A stretch of DNA of 64,000 nt from an uncultured Nocardioides sp. (GCF_947488025.1 NZ_CANKYS010000004.1:62001-126000), one strand, 5' to 3'; positions 53,042 to 63,551 are shown, counted from the first letter of the stretch. Notes: generated by a model from the letters alone, not told the origin. Numbers and translations are program-made.

Positions 53042-56000
53042 CTACCGCTTCTTCTTGCCCTTCTTCCTGACGACTTTCAACTTCAGGGTCCGGCTGCTGG
53101 CTGCGGCGTACTCCTCAGTCGCGACAACGTGGACCCGGATGCGGTGCTTGCCGACCTTGAGCTTCGGCAGCGTGAGCGTCTTCCTCCCGGTCACCGAGCG
53201 GGTGCGGATCACCTTGCGGCCGTCGTACACCAGGACCGTCGAGGTGGCGGTGGAGCCGATCGCGACCCGGACCCTGGCCTTGACGCCCTCCTTGACCTTC
53301 GCCTTGACGAGCTTGGCGGTGACGCTCGGCGCGGCCCGCGTCACCTTGACCGTCGCGGTGGCGACGCTCGCGGCGACCGTCGGGGAGCCGCCGTAGGTCG
53401 CCGTCACCAGGTGGGTGCCGACGGGCGTGGTGGCCGGGAGAATGAGGGTGGCGACGCCACCCGCGAGAGCCCCGGAGACGCTCGCCCCTGCGACCTCCAC
53501 CGAGACGGTGCCGGCGACCGCGGCGTCCGCCGCGACGGTCACGGTCGCGGTGGTCGGGGTGCCGTACGTCGTCGCGGTGGCGCCGAGGCTCACCGAGGTC
53601 GTCGACGCGGCAGGCCCGCTCCAGGCCAGGGCGGGGGCGAACTCGGTCTGCACAGCGGCCCTGGCCTGCTGCTCGACGGCGAAGGCGTAGCCCAGCACCG
53701 CGGCGTCGTCCCAGGCACGGCCGACGATCTGCACGTTGTTGGACTGGCCCTCGTCGTTGGAACCGATCGGCAGGATGGCTGTCGGCAGGCCGGGGCCCTG
53801 GGTGATGACGCCCGAGGCGCGATCGGAGCTCATGATCGCCGAGGCCGCGTCGTTGTTGCCGATGCTGGTGAGGAAGCCGGGGTAGATCACCGCGTCGACC
53901 GACGGACCGAACGCGGTGTCCATCCAGGACGCGGCGTTGACCTTGTAGGCGTCCCGACGGGCCAGCAGGTTGGCGACGCTCGCGTCGTCCATCGGGTTGT
54001 AGTTGTAGTTGCCGGAGACGTTGTAGGGCAGGTTGGCGGGGTTCTCCAGCAGCTGCTCGGCGGTCATCGGGAAGGTCGCCGGGCGCTCCTCCGCGATGTA
54101 GCGCTCCCAGCCCTCCGAGCCGGCGCTGCCCGAGGTCGGGAAGCTCGCGGCAGGCGGGTTGGTGGGAGCGGTCGCGGCCCCCGCGGGCAGGGCGACGAGC
54201 GTGCCGCCCGCCGCCTCGATGGCAGCCCGGGCGTCGGCCAGCGCGACCTGACCGGCGTTGTCGTCGACGATCGCGTTGGAGGCGAAGGCGGTCGGCACGT
54301 AGCCGATGACCCTGCCCTCGAGCGCATCGGCCTTGAGCGACGACTTCCACTCCGCCGGGCGCAGGCTGTTGTCGACGCGGCTGGTGAGCAGGTCGTCGGG
54401 GTTGTTGCCGGTCGTGCGGCTCGACGTGGCGTCCAGCAGTGACGCGACGTCGGTGACCGACTTGGCCATCGGGCCCGCGTAGTCCGTCGCCCAGGTCAGC
54501 GGCATGACGCCGTTGGTGCTGGCGAGGCCGTCGGTGCCGCGGAAGGTCGTCAGGCTGGCGCCGGTCGACGGGGCGTAGAGCGAGACGCCGGTCTGCGTGC
54601 CCATCGCCGCGGCCGCGAGGTCCGCGGCGACCGCGGTGGCCGAGCCGCCGCTGGAGCCGAACGACGTCTTGGACGGGTAGAGCGCGTTCCAGACCTGCTT
54701 GAAGCCGCTCTCGCTGAAGGAGCCGGAGTTGGCGAACTCCGACAGCACGGTCTTGCCGATGATGACCGCGCCGGCCTCGCGGAGCTTGGCGACCTGCCAG
54801 GCGTCCTTCTTCGGCTCCCAGTCCCTCAGCGCGAGGGTGCCGCCGGAGGTGGGCATGTCCCGGGTGTCGTAGATGTCCTTGAGTGCGATCGGGATGCCCA
54901 GCAGGTCTCCGGTGCGACCCGCCCTGCGGGCCTCGTCGGCGGCCATCGCCTGGGCGACGGCGTCCTTCGCGACGGTGATGAAGGAGTGGAAGCCGAGGGC
55001 ACCGTCGTCGTAGGCCTCGATCCGGTCCAGGTAGGCCTTGGTGACCTGCACCGAGGTGACCTTGCCCGCGACCATGTCCGCCTGGAGCTCGGCGATGGTC
55101 TTGCCCGTGACGTCGTAGGCGACGTCCGTGGTGTGCTCGACCTCGGTGTCGGCGGCCGGCAGCTTCAGCGGCTCGGCGCCGGTGCAGGCAGCACCGTACG
55201 ACGAGAGGTCGACGTTCTGCAGGGTGCAGATCTCGTCGATCGTGAGCGCCGAGAGATCGGGCGTCGTCGCCAGCGCCTGGGTGTCCGTCACGATCTGGGA
55301 GGTGTCGCCGAGGGCTCCCACGACGACGTGCTGCAGCAGCGACTCGGTGGCGCCGGGCTCGACGGTGAGGGTGCGGATGAAGCCCAGGTCGTTCGCGCGG
55401 CTGCCGGTCGGCACGTAGGCGGTCTGGAACGGGTTGGACTGCTGGTCGCCCAGCGAGTCGACCCCGGTGCCGACGACGACGCCGGTCGGGCGGGTGTTGC
55501 CCGGGGTGGTCGCGGCGATCCACGTGTCGGCCGGGTCGACGGCCGCGTCGCCGCTTCCCGAGGCGCTGATCGTGGCCTTGTTGGGGCTCGTCGTCGCCGT
55601 CAGGCCGGACCCCAGCGAACCGCCGAAGGACACCTCGAGGGTCACCGGCTCGGTCGAGGCGTTGGTGAAGGTGTCGAAGAAGCTCGTGGTGCTGCTCGCG
55701 GTGGCCACCTGGACCTTGCGCGTCATGAGCACGTCGCCGAGGCGCACGGACTTCGTCGACGCGTACGAGCCGGGGCCGACCGCCGTCAGGCCGAAGCCGC
55801 GCATCATCTGGTCGTTCATCCGCGGCTCCGCGCCGGCGGGTGCGTGGACGTGGACGAAGAGGTTGCCGAAGCCCTCCAGCCGGGACCCGCTGACGTTGCG
55901 GATCGAGCCGGTGTCGAGGCCGGGCCGACGGGCGTCGTTGATGTTGATCGTCGCGCCGTTGTCGGTGGCGACGCTGGTCAGCGCCTGGGTGGCGGGTGTG

Positions 56001-56086
56001 ACGGCGAGGACGCCGAGGGCGACCGACGCGGCCGCCGGCAGGGCGACCAGACGGGCGGCGCGGCGCCCGGGGGTGACAGAGGGCAT
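53042..56086 (-). CDS. Secreted amidase-signature protein with Ig-like C-terminus
   Basis: A 1014-residue protein. Residues 1-35 are a signal peptide (basic, then hydrophobic, then an Ala-rich cleavage region). Residues 40-330 form an extracellular beta-rich region. The amidase signature domain spans about 345-835: IPIALKDIYD holds the catalytic lysine, FGSSGGSATA the cis-serine region, and TQTGVSLYAPS the nucleophile segment. An Ig-like domain follows, and the end is Lys/Arg-rich (VVRKKGKKKR). It should hydrolyse an amide outside the cell; the substrate is unknown. The amidase loop GTQTGVSLYAP departs from the usual GTDTGGSIR, so activity is uncertain. Confidence 0.85.
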   Translation of the reverse strand: MPSVTPGRRAARLVALPAAASVALGVLAVTPATQALTSVATDNGATININDARRPGLDTGSIRNVSGSRLEGFGNLFVHVHAPAGAEPRMNDQMMRGFGLTAVGPGSYASTKSVRLGDVLMTRKVQVATASSTTSFFDTFTNASTEPVTLEVSFGGSLGSGLTATTSPNKATISASGSGDAAVDPADTWIAATTPGNTRPTGVVVGTGVDSLGDQQSNPFQTAYVPTGSRANDLGFIRTLTVEPGATESLLQHVVVGALGDTSQIVTDTQALATTPDLSALTIDEICTLQNVDLSSYGAACTGAEPLKLPAADTEVEHTTDVAYDVTGKTIAELQADMVAGKVTSVQVTKAYLDRIEAYDDGALGFHSFITVAKDAVAQAMAADEARRAGRTGDLLGIPIALKDIYDTRDMPTSGGTLALRDWEPKKDAWQVAKLREAGAVIIGKTVLSEFANSGSFSESGFKQVWNALYPSKTSFGSSGGSATAVAADLAAAAMGTQTGVSLYAPSTGASLTTFRGTDGLASTNGVMPLTWATDYAGPMAKSVTDVASLLDATSSRTTGNNPDDLLTSRVDNSLRPAEWKSSLKADALEGRVIGYVPTAFASNAIVDDNAGQVALADARAAIEAAGGTLVALPAGAATAPTNPPAASFPTSGSAGSEGWERYIAEERPATFPMTAEQLLENPANLPYNVSGNYNYNPMDDASVANLLARRDAYKVNAASWMDTAFGPSVDAVIYPGFLTSIGNNDAASAIMSSDRASGVITQGPGLPTAILPIGSNDEGQSNNVQIVGRAWDDAAVLGYAFAVEQQARAAVQTEFAPALAWSGPAASTTSVSLGATATTYGTPTTATVTVAADAAVAGTVSVEVAGASVSGALAGGVATLILPATTPVGTHLVTATYGGSPTVAASVATATVKVTRAAPSVTAKLVKAKVKEGVKARVRVAIGSTATSTVLVYDGRKVIRTRSVTGRKTLTLPKLKVGKHRIRVHVVATEEYAAASSRTLKLKVVRKKGKKKR

Positions 56087-56214
56087 GGAGGATCGAGGGC
56101 CTTTCGAACGAGGGTGGGTGAACGCCCTGCATTCCTATGAGCCGCGCATGTCCGTCGAGGGCGGGCCTCATTTCGCGCATGTAACGTTTCAGACCCGGTC
56201 CGCGTCGCCTGCGT

Positions 56215-56279
56215 CGATATCTGAGGACACCGTGGTCGGTGAACGCCAGCTCTGACGACCACCACGTCCTCAGATATCG
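56215..56279. repeat. 65-bp inverted-repeat element, copy 2
   Basis: Perfect 14-bp arms CGATATCTGAGGAC (56215-56228) and GTCCTCAGATATCG (56266-56279). It is the same length as copy 1 at 50846-50910 and shares its core. It starts 26 nt after the stop of the minus-strand FAD-oxidase gene. The rest of 56087-56304 shows nothing gene-like. Confidence 0.78.
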
Positions 56280-56304
56280 GTAGGGCCTTCGCGACCGCCC
56301 AGCG

Positions 56305-57885
56305 TCAGGGGATGAGGACCCCCGGGTTGAGGACCCCCACCGGGTCGAGCTCGGCCTTGACGGCGCGGAGCACCCGCACGCCGACGTCACCGATCTCCTG
56401 GGCGAACCACGGCTTGTGGTCGGTGCCGATCGCGTGGTGGTGGGTGATCGTGGCGCCCACGGCGCGGATGGCTTCGCTGGCTGCAGCCTTCGCCGCCTGC
56501 CACTGGGCGAGGGGGTCCTCGGCCTCCCGGGCGGCGACGGTGAAGTAGAGCGAGCACCCGGTCTCGTAGACGTGCGAGACGTGGCACAGCACCAGTGACC
56601 CGTCGCCGAGCGCGGCGGTGAGCGCAGCGCGTACGTCGGCGTGCAACCGCTCGCGGTTCGACCAGAAGGTCGCGGTCTCGAGGGTCTCGACGAGCACGCC
56701 GTGGTCGAGGAGCGCGTCGCGGAGGTAGGGCCCGTCGAAGCGACCGTGCGCCCACCTCTCCCCCGGCTCGGTGCCGAGCGGGGTGCCGCCGAGGTCGGTG
56801 AGGACCGCGGCGACGGCCGCTCGGCGCGCCTCGACGAAGGACTTGGTGCCCTCGTAGCCGGTGACCATCAGGCAGCCGGGGTCCTCGGCGCCGCCGATGG
56901 ACGAGGGGTCGGCGAGGTTGATCGCCGTCTCGGACTCGTCCGAGAGCCGCAGCACGGTCGGCAGCAGCCCGGCCTGGGCGAGGGCGCGCATCGCGTCGGA
57001 GCCGGCGTCGAATGACGGCCACCGCCAGCCCTCGTACGACGTCACGGCGGGCGCGCGTCGCACGCGCAGCGTGACGGAGGTGATGACGCCGAAGGCGCCC
57101 TCCGAGCCCAGCAGCAGCTGACGCAGGTCGGGCCCGGCGGCGTTGGCCGGCGACGACCCGAGGGTCAGTGACCCGGTCGGCGTCGCCGCGGTGAGACCGA
57201 CGACCATCGCGTCGAACCGGCCGTAGCCGGCACTCGACTGCCCGCTCGAGCGCGTGGCCGCGAAGCCGCCGATCGAGGCGTGCCGGAAGGACTGCGGGTA
57301 GTGCCCGAGCGTCAGGCCGTGCTCGGCGAGCAGCGCCTCGGCCTCGGGGCCGCGCAGGCCCGGCTCGAGGGTCGCGGTCATCGAGACCTCGTCGACGGCG
57401 AGCAGCCGCTTCATCCGCACCAGGTCGAGGCTGACCACGCCGGCGAAGCCGTCACGGCGCGCGGCCAGCCCGCCGGTCACGCAGGTGCCGCCGCCGAAGG
57501 GCACCACCGCCACCCGGTGGTCCGCGGCCCAGGCGAGGACGGCGTCGACCTGCTCGTGCCCGTCGGGCCGGACGACGGCGTCGGGTGCGTCGTCGAGGTC
57601 GCCGGCGCGGGCGCGCAGCAGGTCGGGGGTGGACTTGCCCCTCGTGCGCAGGGTCCGCGTGGCGTCGTCGGTGAGCACGTGCTCGGCGCCGACGACCGCC
57701 CGCAGGCCGTCGAGAAGCGCGTCGTCCAGGGCACATGCCGGCGGCGTCGCGCCCTCGACCGGCGGACGGTCCTGCAGCCCGAAGGCCAGCTCGACGAGCC
57801 CGAGCGCGGAGTCGGGCAGGACGGTGGCGGCCGCGGGGTCGCCCCAGCGCTGCGGGTGCATCTCGACGGTCGGCTCTGGAGGCAT
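56305..57885 (-). CDS. FAD-binding oxidase, AGPS-like (alkyl-DHAP synthase family)
   Basis: A 526-residue FAD-linked oxidase. The FAD-binding (p-cresol methylhydroxylase-type) fold includes VVPFGGGTCVTGG, EPGLRGPEAE and the motif GGFAATRSSGQ; the C-terminal half has ITHHHAIGTDHKPW, equivalent to the histidine-rich catalytic motif of alkyl-dihydroxyacetonephosphate synthase. In mycobacteria a homologue (Rv2251) neighbours a TetR gene and glpD1, as here, which suggests glycerol-phosphate lipid chemistry. ATG 57885 lies in a divergent promoter region shared with tetR. Whether it makes ether lipids is unproven. Confidence 0.84.
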   Translation of the reverse strand: MPPEPTVEMHPQRWGDPAAATVLPDSALGLVELAFGLQDRPPVEGATPPACALDDALLDGLRAVVGAEHVLTDDATRTLRTRGKSTPDLLRARAGDLDDAPDAVVRPDGHEQVDAVLAWAADHRVAVVPFGGGTCVTGGLAARRDGFAGVVSLDLVRMKRLLAVDEVSMTATLEPGLRGPEAEALLAEHGLTLGHYPQSFRHASIGGFAATRSSGQSSAGYGRFDAMVVGLTAATPTGSLTLGSSPANAAGPDLRQLLLGSEGAFGVITSVTLRVRRAPAVTSYEGWRWPSFDAGSDAMRALAQAGLLPTVLRLSDESETAINLADPSSIGGAEDPGCLMVTGYEGTKSFVEARRAAVAAVLTDLGGTPLGTEPGERWAHGRFDGPYLRDALLDHGVLVETLETATFWSNRERLHADVRAALTAALGDGSLVLCHVSHVYETGCSLYFTVAAREAEDPLAQWQAAKAAASEAIRAVGATITHHHAIGTDHKPWFAQEIGDVGVRVLRAVKAELDPVGVLNPGVLIP

Positions 57886-57889
57886 GCGT

Positions 57890-57921
57890 TACAGTGTGAC
57901 ATATGTCGTCACTTCGTCACA
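57890..57921. promoter_or_regulatory. tetR promoter and candidate TetR operator
   Basis: TACAGT (57890-57895) ends 7 nt before the tetR ATG, a leaderless pattern. TGTGAC and GTCACA arms, with an inner GACATATGTC palindrome, surround the start and are plausible TetR sites also covering the flavoprotein promoter. Confidence 0.5.
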
Positions 57922-58502
57922 TACGTCCCGCCGGCGACCCCCGCCTCGACGGCTACCTCGACGCCGCCCGCGACTGCATCCTCGACGTCGGCTGGCGGCG
58001 TACGACGCTCACCGAGGTCGCGAAGCGCGCCGGCGTCTCCCGGATGACGATCTACCGCGCGTGGCCCGACATGGGGTCACTGCTCGGCGACCTGATGACC
58101 CGCGAGTGGGTCGGCATCGCTGCCGCGACCCGCGTCGCCGCAGCCGACACGACGACCCCCGACGGCATCGCCGCCGCCGCGCTGTCGACGGTCAGGGCGC
58201 TGCGCGACAACGAGCTCTTCGTCCGGATCGTCGAGCTCGACCCCGACCTGATGCTGCCCTACCTGCTCCACCGCCGCGGCCGCTCGCAGGAGGCGCTGGT
58301 CGAGATCCTCGCCGCCGAGATCGAGTCCGGCCAGGCCGCCGGCGCGATCCGTCCCGGCGACCCGGTCCTCATCGCCCGGTCGCTGACGCTGGCCGGGCAC
58401 GGCTTCGTCTTCTCGGCGCTCACGATGACCGACGCGCACGTCGAGCTGGCCGACCTCGACGCGGAGTACGCCCGCCTGATCACCCGGACGCTGGAGCCCT
58501 GA
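57903..58502 (+). CDS. TetR family transcriptional regulator
   Basis: A 199-residue TetR regulator. The HTH is LTEVAKRAGVSRMTIYRAWPD, preceded by YLDAARDCILDVGWRRTT. The C-terminal ligand domain is helical and specific to this clade. The TGA stop overlaps the glpD ATG (TGATG), so tetR and glpD are one transcript. ATG 57903 follows TACAGT by 7 nt. Its position between glpD and the AGPS-like flavoprotein parallels mycobacterial Rv2250c. It probably represses both directions and responds to a lipid or glycerol-phosphate metabolite. Confidence 0.88.
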   Translation: MSSLRHIRPAGDPRLDGYLDAARDCILDVGWRRTTLTEVAKRAGVSRMTIYRAWPDMGSLLGDLMTREWVGIAAATRVAAADTTTPDGIAAAALSTVRALRDNELFVRIVELDPDLMLPYLLHRRGRSQEALVEILAAEIESGQAAGAIRPGDPVLIARSLTLAGHGFVFSALTMTDAHVELADLDAEYARLITRTLEP

Positions 58503-60040
58503 TGGAGCGCCGCATCACCCCCGGCCTGGCGGACGTCCCCGCCGAGGTCGACGTGGTGGTCATCGGCCTCGGCATCACCGGCGCCGGGGTCGCCCTCGAC
58601 GCCGCCACCCGCGGCCTGACGGTGCTCGCCGTCGACGCCCACGACCTGGCCTTCGGCACGTCGCGCTGGTCGTCCAAGCTCGTCCACGGCGGCCTGCGCT
58701 ACCTCGCCCAGGGCCAGCTCGCCATCGCCCACGAGAGCGCCGTCGAGCGCGGCATCCTGATGGGCGCCACGGCCCCGCACCTCGTCCACCCCCTGCCCAT
58801 GCTGACCCCGCTCAACGACGCGATGCCCCGCAGCCGGACCGCCTTCACCTGGGGCGGCCTGCAGGCCGGCGACGTCCTCCGTCGCAGCGCGCGCACCACC
58901 ACCCGGACGCTCCCCCGCCCCCGGCGGCTCAACGCCACCGAGGCGCTCGGCCTCGCGCCCGCGCTGCGCGCCGACACGCTCCGCGGCGGTCTGCTCGCCT
59001 GGGACGGTCAGCTCGAGGACGACGCCCGTCTCGTCGTCACAGTGGCGCGCACCGCGGCGTCGTACGGCGCCCACGTGCGCACGCGGGCCCGCGTGACCGC
59101 CGCGACCGGCACCGCCGTCACGGTGCGCGACGAGCTCACCGGGGCGTCGTACGACGTCCGCGCGCGAGCGGTCGTCAACGCGACCGGCGTCTGGGCCGGC
59201 GACCTCGACGCGCAGGTGCGACTGCGGCCGAGCCGCGGCACCCACCTCGTCCTGCGCGGGTCGGCGCTGCCGCACACCCGGGTCGCGGTGATGGTGCCGA
59301 TCCCCGGCACGAGCGCGCGCTTCGCGATGGTCCTGCCCCAGCCAGACGGCACGATCTACGTCGGCCTCACCGACGAGCCGGTCAGCGGACCCGTGCCCGA
59401 CGTGCCGCAGCCGAGCGACGGCGAGATCGACTTCCTGCTCGGCGTGGTGGCCTCCGCGTTCACCGCCCCGCCGACGCGGGCTGACGTCGTCGGCGCCTTC
59501 GCCGGCCTGCGGCCGCTGCTCGAGGTCGCGGGCGCCGACGCGACCTCCGACCTGTCGCGCCGGCACGCCATCCTCACCTCGGCCACGGGCGTCACGACGG
59601 TCGTGGGCGGCAAGCTCACCACCTACCGCCGGATGGCGCAGGACACCCTCGACACGCTGGCAGGCAGGCTCCCCCACGCCGGCCCCTGCCGCACCGCGTC
59701 CCTCCCCCTGCTCGGCGCGGCACCCCCGGACGAGCTGCGTCGCTCGACCGCGCCCGCCCGGCTCGTACGACGCTTCGGCACCGACGCCGACCTCGTGCTC
59801 GCCACCGCCCGCGAGGCCACGGGGCTGGGCGACGACGAGCTGCTCGCCCCGGTGTCCGAGGACGTCCTGGTGACGCTGGCCGAGCTGGTCTTCGCGATCA
59901 CCCACGAGGGCGCGCACGACGTCGCCGACCTGCTGGACCGGCGTACGCGAGTGGGGCTCGTAGCCGAGGACCGTGCGGCTGCCGAACCCCTGGCGCGACG
60001 GGCGCTGCAGCTCGCGATGGGCGCCGTCGGCGGCACGTGA
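58502..60040 (+). CDS. glpD: Glycerol-3-phosphate dehydrogenase, FAD-dependent
   Basis: A 512-residue FAD-dependent glycerol-3-phosphate dehydrogenase: FAD motif VIGLGITGAGVALDAATRG, then FGTSRWSSKLVHGGLRYL (family signature), NATGVWAGDL and the C-terminal segment VVGGKLTTYRRMAQD. It oxidises sn-glycerol-3-phosphate to dihydroxyacetone phosphate and feeds electrons to quinone at the membrane. DHAP is also the backbone used by AGPS-type enzymes, which makes the pairing with the divergent flavoprotein meaningful. The ATG at 58502 is coupled to tetR. A strong terminator hairpin follows. Confidence 0.94.
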   Translation: MERRITPGLADVPAEVDVVVIGLGITGAGVALDAATRGLTVLAVDAHDLAFGTSRWSSKLVHGGLRYLAQGQLAIAHESAVERGILMGATAPHLVHPLPMLTPLNDAMPRSRTAFTWGGLQAGDVLRRSARTTTRTLPRPRRLNATEALGLAPALRADTLRGGLLAWDGQLEDDARLVVTVARTAASYGAHVRTRARVTAATGTAVTVRDELTGASYDVRARAVVNATGVWAGDLDAQVRLRPSRGTHLVLRGSALPHTRVAVMVPIPGTSARFAMVLPQPDGTIYVGLTDEPVSGPVPDVPQPSDGEIDFLLGVVASAFTAPPTRADVVGAFAGLRPLLEVAGADATSDLSRRHAILTSATGVTTVVGGKLTTYRRMAQDTLDTLAGRLPHAGPCRTASLPLLGAAPPDELRRSTAPARLVRRFGTDADLVLATAREATGLGDDELLAPVSEDVLVTLAELVFAITHEGAHDVADLLDRRTRVGLVAEDRAAAEPLARRALQLAMGAVGGT

Positions 60041-60121
60041 CGCAGCCGACAGCAAAATCCGTTTGGCACTTCCATCGATCCACGGACAAGTCGTGGAGCG
60101 GGTGGGAAGGTTCTCCACGGC

Positions 60122-60155
60122 GCGCCCCTTGCCGACCCCATGCGGCAAGGGGCGC
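60122..60155. terminator. Bidirectional terminator between glpD and glmS
   Basis: GCGCCCCTTGCCG (60122-60134) and CGGCAAGGGGCGC (60143-60155) are perfect 13-bp arms with an 8-nt loop, between two convergent genes. The rest of the gap (60041-60191) shows nothing gene-like. Confidence 0.8.
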
Positions 60156-60191
60156 CCAGTCCATTTCAGGCCTGGGTAGCGGGTTTCCGGC

Positions 60192-62015
<1,824 letters not shown>

Positions 62016-62039
62016 GTTGGTCGTTTCCTGTCCGTAGAT

Positions 62040-62300
62040 CTATCCGTAGACGATGCGTCGCAGCTGGCGCTCGGAGAGCTCCGGGGCGGCCACGACACGC
62101 TGGGCGAGCTCCTCGGCGATGCGCGCGAAGATCTCGGGGTTCTTGGCGCCGTACGTCTTGAGGCTCGCGTGGCGGGCCCGGACGTAGTCCTCCACCGGCT
62201 GGGCGTGGAAGGCGATCACGTCCTCGACCACCCGGGCGGCCTCGCCCGGCGTCAACGACGTGGTGGCGACGACGTGGGCGACGAGAGCGGGGTCCGGCAC
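62040..62300 (-). CDS. Small conserved-looking protein upstream of glmS
   Basis: An 86-residue helical protein (PALVAHVVATTSLTPGEAAR ... EDYVRARHASLKTYGAKNPE ... IVYG), without signal or membrane segment. I recognise no named family. The start is uncertain: GTG 62300 has CATCAT 6 nt upstream and TTGCCG 18 bp before that, a leaderless promoter pattern; TTG 62336 would add 12 residues. The stop is 24 nt before the glmS ATG, so the two genes are probably co-transcribed. Confidence 0.62.
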   Translation of the reverse strand: MPDPALVAHVVATTSLTPGEAARVVEDVIAFHAQPVEDYVRARHASLKTYGAKNPEIFARIAEELAQRVVAAPELSERQLRRIVYG

Positions 62301-62548
62301 CCCAGGATGATGGATGGTCGACCGGCCGAACGGCAACTTCCTGCCCGAAATCGGGCAAGGATCGCCATTCCCAAGTCTGTCTGGCTCGGTCAGGCGCGTC
62401 CCACGCGTCCCAAGTGGGGCGTCAGGCGGCAGTCCGGGCGCCTTGGTGCCCTCCCGGTGGGGGAAACGCGCGCCTTCTCAGCGAAAAGGTGGTGCGCAGG
62501 TGGGGACGTGCTAGCCTAGGTGAACACGAGGTGAACAGGAGGTGTCAC

Positions 62549-62674
62549 ATGAGCAAGCAGTCGATGACCGGCGCGCCGGTGTGCACCTGGGTCGCCGTCA
62601 CGGATGCGTCGGGTCGCACCCGCATGGAGGCGCGCTGGACGACCGCCACCACGGTCGTCACCCGAGCCGCCTGA
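62549..62674 (+). CDS. Small 41-residue protein with a strong ribosome-binding site
   Basis: A short gene, MSKQSMTGAPVCTWVAVTDA to RTRMEARWTTATTVVTRAA, with one cysteine, two tryptophans and several Thr/Val-rich stretches. AACAGGAGG with 6-nt spacing before the ATG is one of the best ribosome-binding sites in the window. It is followed 14 nt after its stop by a perfect 14-bp terminator hairpin, so it forms a complete small transcription unit. I recognise no family; it is likely expressed, judging by these signals. Confidence 0.7.
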   Translation: MSKQSMTGAPVCTWVAVTDASGRTRMEARWTTATTVVTRAA

Positions 62675-62688
62675 CCCAGGTCACCAGC

Positions 62689-62719
62689 ACGAGCCACGCC
62701 CCACCGGGGCGTGGCTCGT
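62689..62719. terminator. Terminator after the 41-residue gene
   Basis: ACGAGCCACGCCCC (62689-62702) and its exact complement (62706-62719) form a perfect 14-bp stem with a 3-nt loop. It lies between the small gene and the YceI gene. Confidence 0.82.
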
Positions 62720-62822
62720 CGGCATTTCCCCACGCGACATGTGCGCCCGGGAATGATCCCGGACGCTCCTCCGTTATGGTGGTTGAAAGTTCTACCAACA
62801 CCCACCAGCACCAGGAGCTCCC

Positions 62823-63392
62823 ATGACCACCGGTTTCGACGCCCCCACCACCGCCATCGACGACATCACCGGCGACTACACCATCGACGCCAGCCACAGC
62901 CGCCTCGGCTTCGTGGCCCGCCACGCCATGGTGACCAAGGTCCGCGGCCAGTTCGGCGCCTTCGAGGGCACCGCCCGCATCGACGAGGCGAACCCGTCGG
63001 CGTCCAAGGTCGACCTCACCATCCAGGTCGCGTCCGTCGACACCGGCAGCGCCGACCGTGACGGCCACCTCAAGTCCGGCGACTTCTTCGACGTCGAGAC
63101 CTACCCCACGATGACCTTCACCTCCACCGACGTGAAGCGCGACGGCTCCGACTGGGCCGTGACCGGCGACCTGACCATCAAGGACGTGACGAAGCCCGTC
63201 ACCATCGAGTTCGAGCAGACCGGCTCGGCGCGCGACCCCTTCGGCAACCTCCGCGTCGGCTTCGAGGGCGAGACCACCATCAACCGCAAGGACTGGGGCC
63301 TCACCTGGAACGCCGCCCTCGAGACCGGCGGCGTCCTCGTCTCCGAGAAGATCAAGCTCGAGTTCGACGTCTCGGCGATCCGCAACGCCTGA
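62823..63392 (+). CDS. YceI family protein
   Basis: A 189-residue YceI lipocalin-like protein without an obvious signal peptide. Family features are GDYTIDASHSRLGFVARHAM, VRGQFGAFEGT, DGHLKSGDFFDVETYPTMTF and NRKDWGLTWN. YceI proteins bind polyisoprenoid or other hydrophobic molecules in a beta-barrel. AGGAG lies 6 nt before the ATG at 62823. A hairpin and the 31-bp repeat array follow its stop. Cytoplasmic location is suggested by the lack of a signal, as for many actinobacterial members. Confidence 0.92.
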   Translation: MTTGFDAPTTAIDDITGDYTIDASHSRLGFVARHAMVTKVRGQFGAFEGTARIDEANPSASKVDLTIQVASVDTGSADRDGHLKSGDFFDVETYPTMTFTSTDVKRDGSDWAVTGDLTIKDVTKPVTIEFEQTGSARDPFGNLRVGFEGETTINRKDWGLTWNAALETGGVLVSEKIKLEFDVSAIRNA

Positions 63393-63393
63393 T

Positions 63394-63511
63394 CCCACCG
63401 GGCACTTCGTGCCCGTCACGGACGCCCACCGGGCACTTCCTGCCCGTCACGGACGCCCACCGGGCACTTCCTGCCCGTCACGGACGCCCACCGGGCACTT
63501 CCTGCCTGTTG
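63394..63511. repeat. 31-bp tandem repeat array, about 3.8 copies
   Basis: Units beginning ACCGGGCACTTC start at 63397, 63428, 63459 and 63490, exactly 31 bp apart; the last is truncated. Each contains the hairpin CGGGCA-CTTCC-TGCCCG (first unit CTTCG). The array starts immediately after the YceI stop codon. Confidence 0.9.
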
Positions 63512-63521
63512 TACGCGCCAA

Positions 63522-63551
63522 CGCCCCCTTCCTCGTACGAGGGAGGGGGCG
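63522..63551. terminator. GC-rich hairpin between YceI and the helicase
   Basis: CGCCCCCTTCCTCGT and ACGAGGGAGGGGGCG (15-bp arms, one mismatch) lie between convergent genes, flanked by the repeat array on one side and inverted copies on the other. Confidence 0.7.

Noticed and set aside
63394..63511. CRISPR-like array
   Set aside because: The 31-bp units are contiguous with no variable spacers, and no cas genes are nearby.
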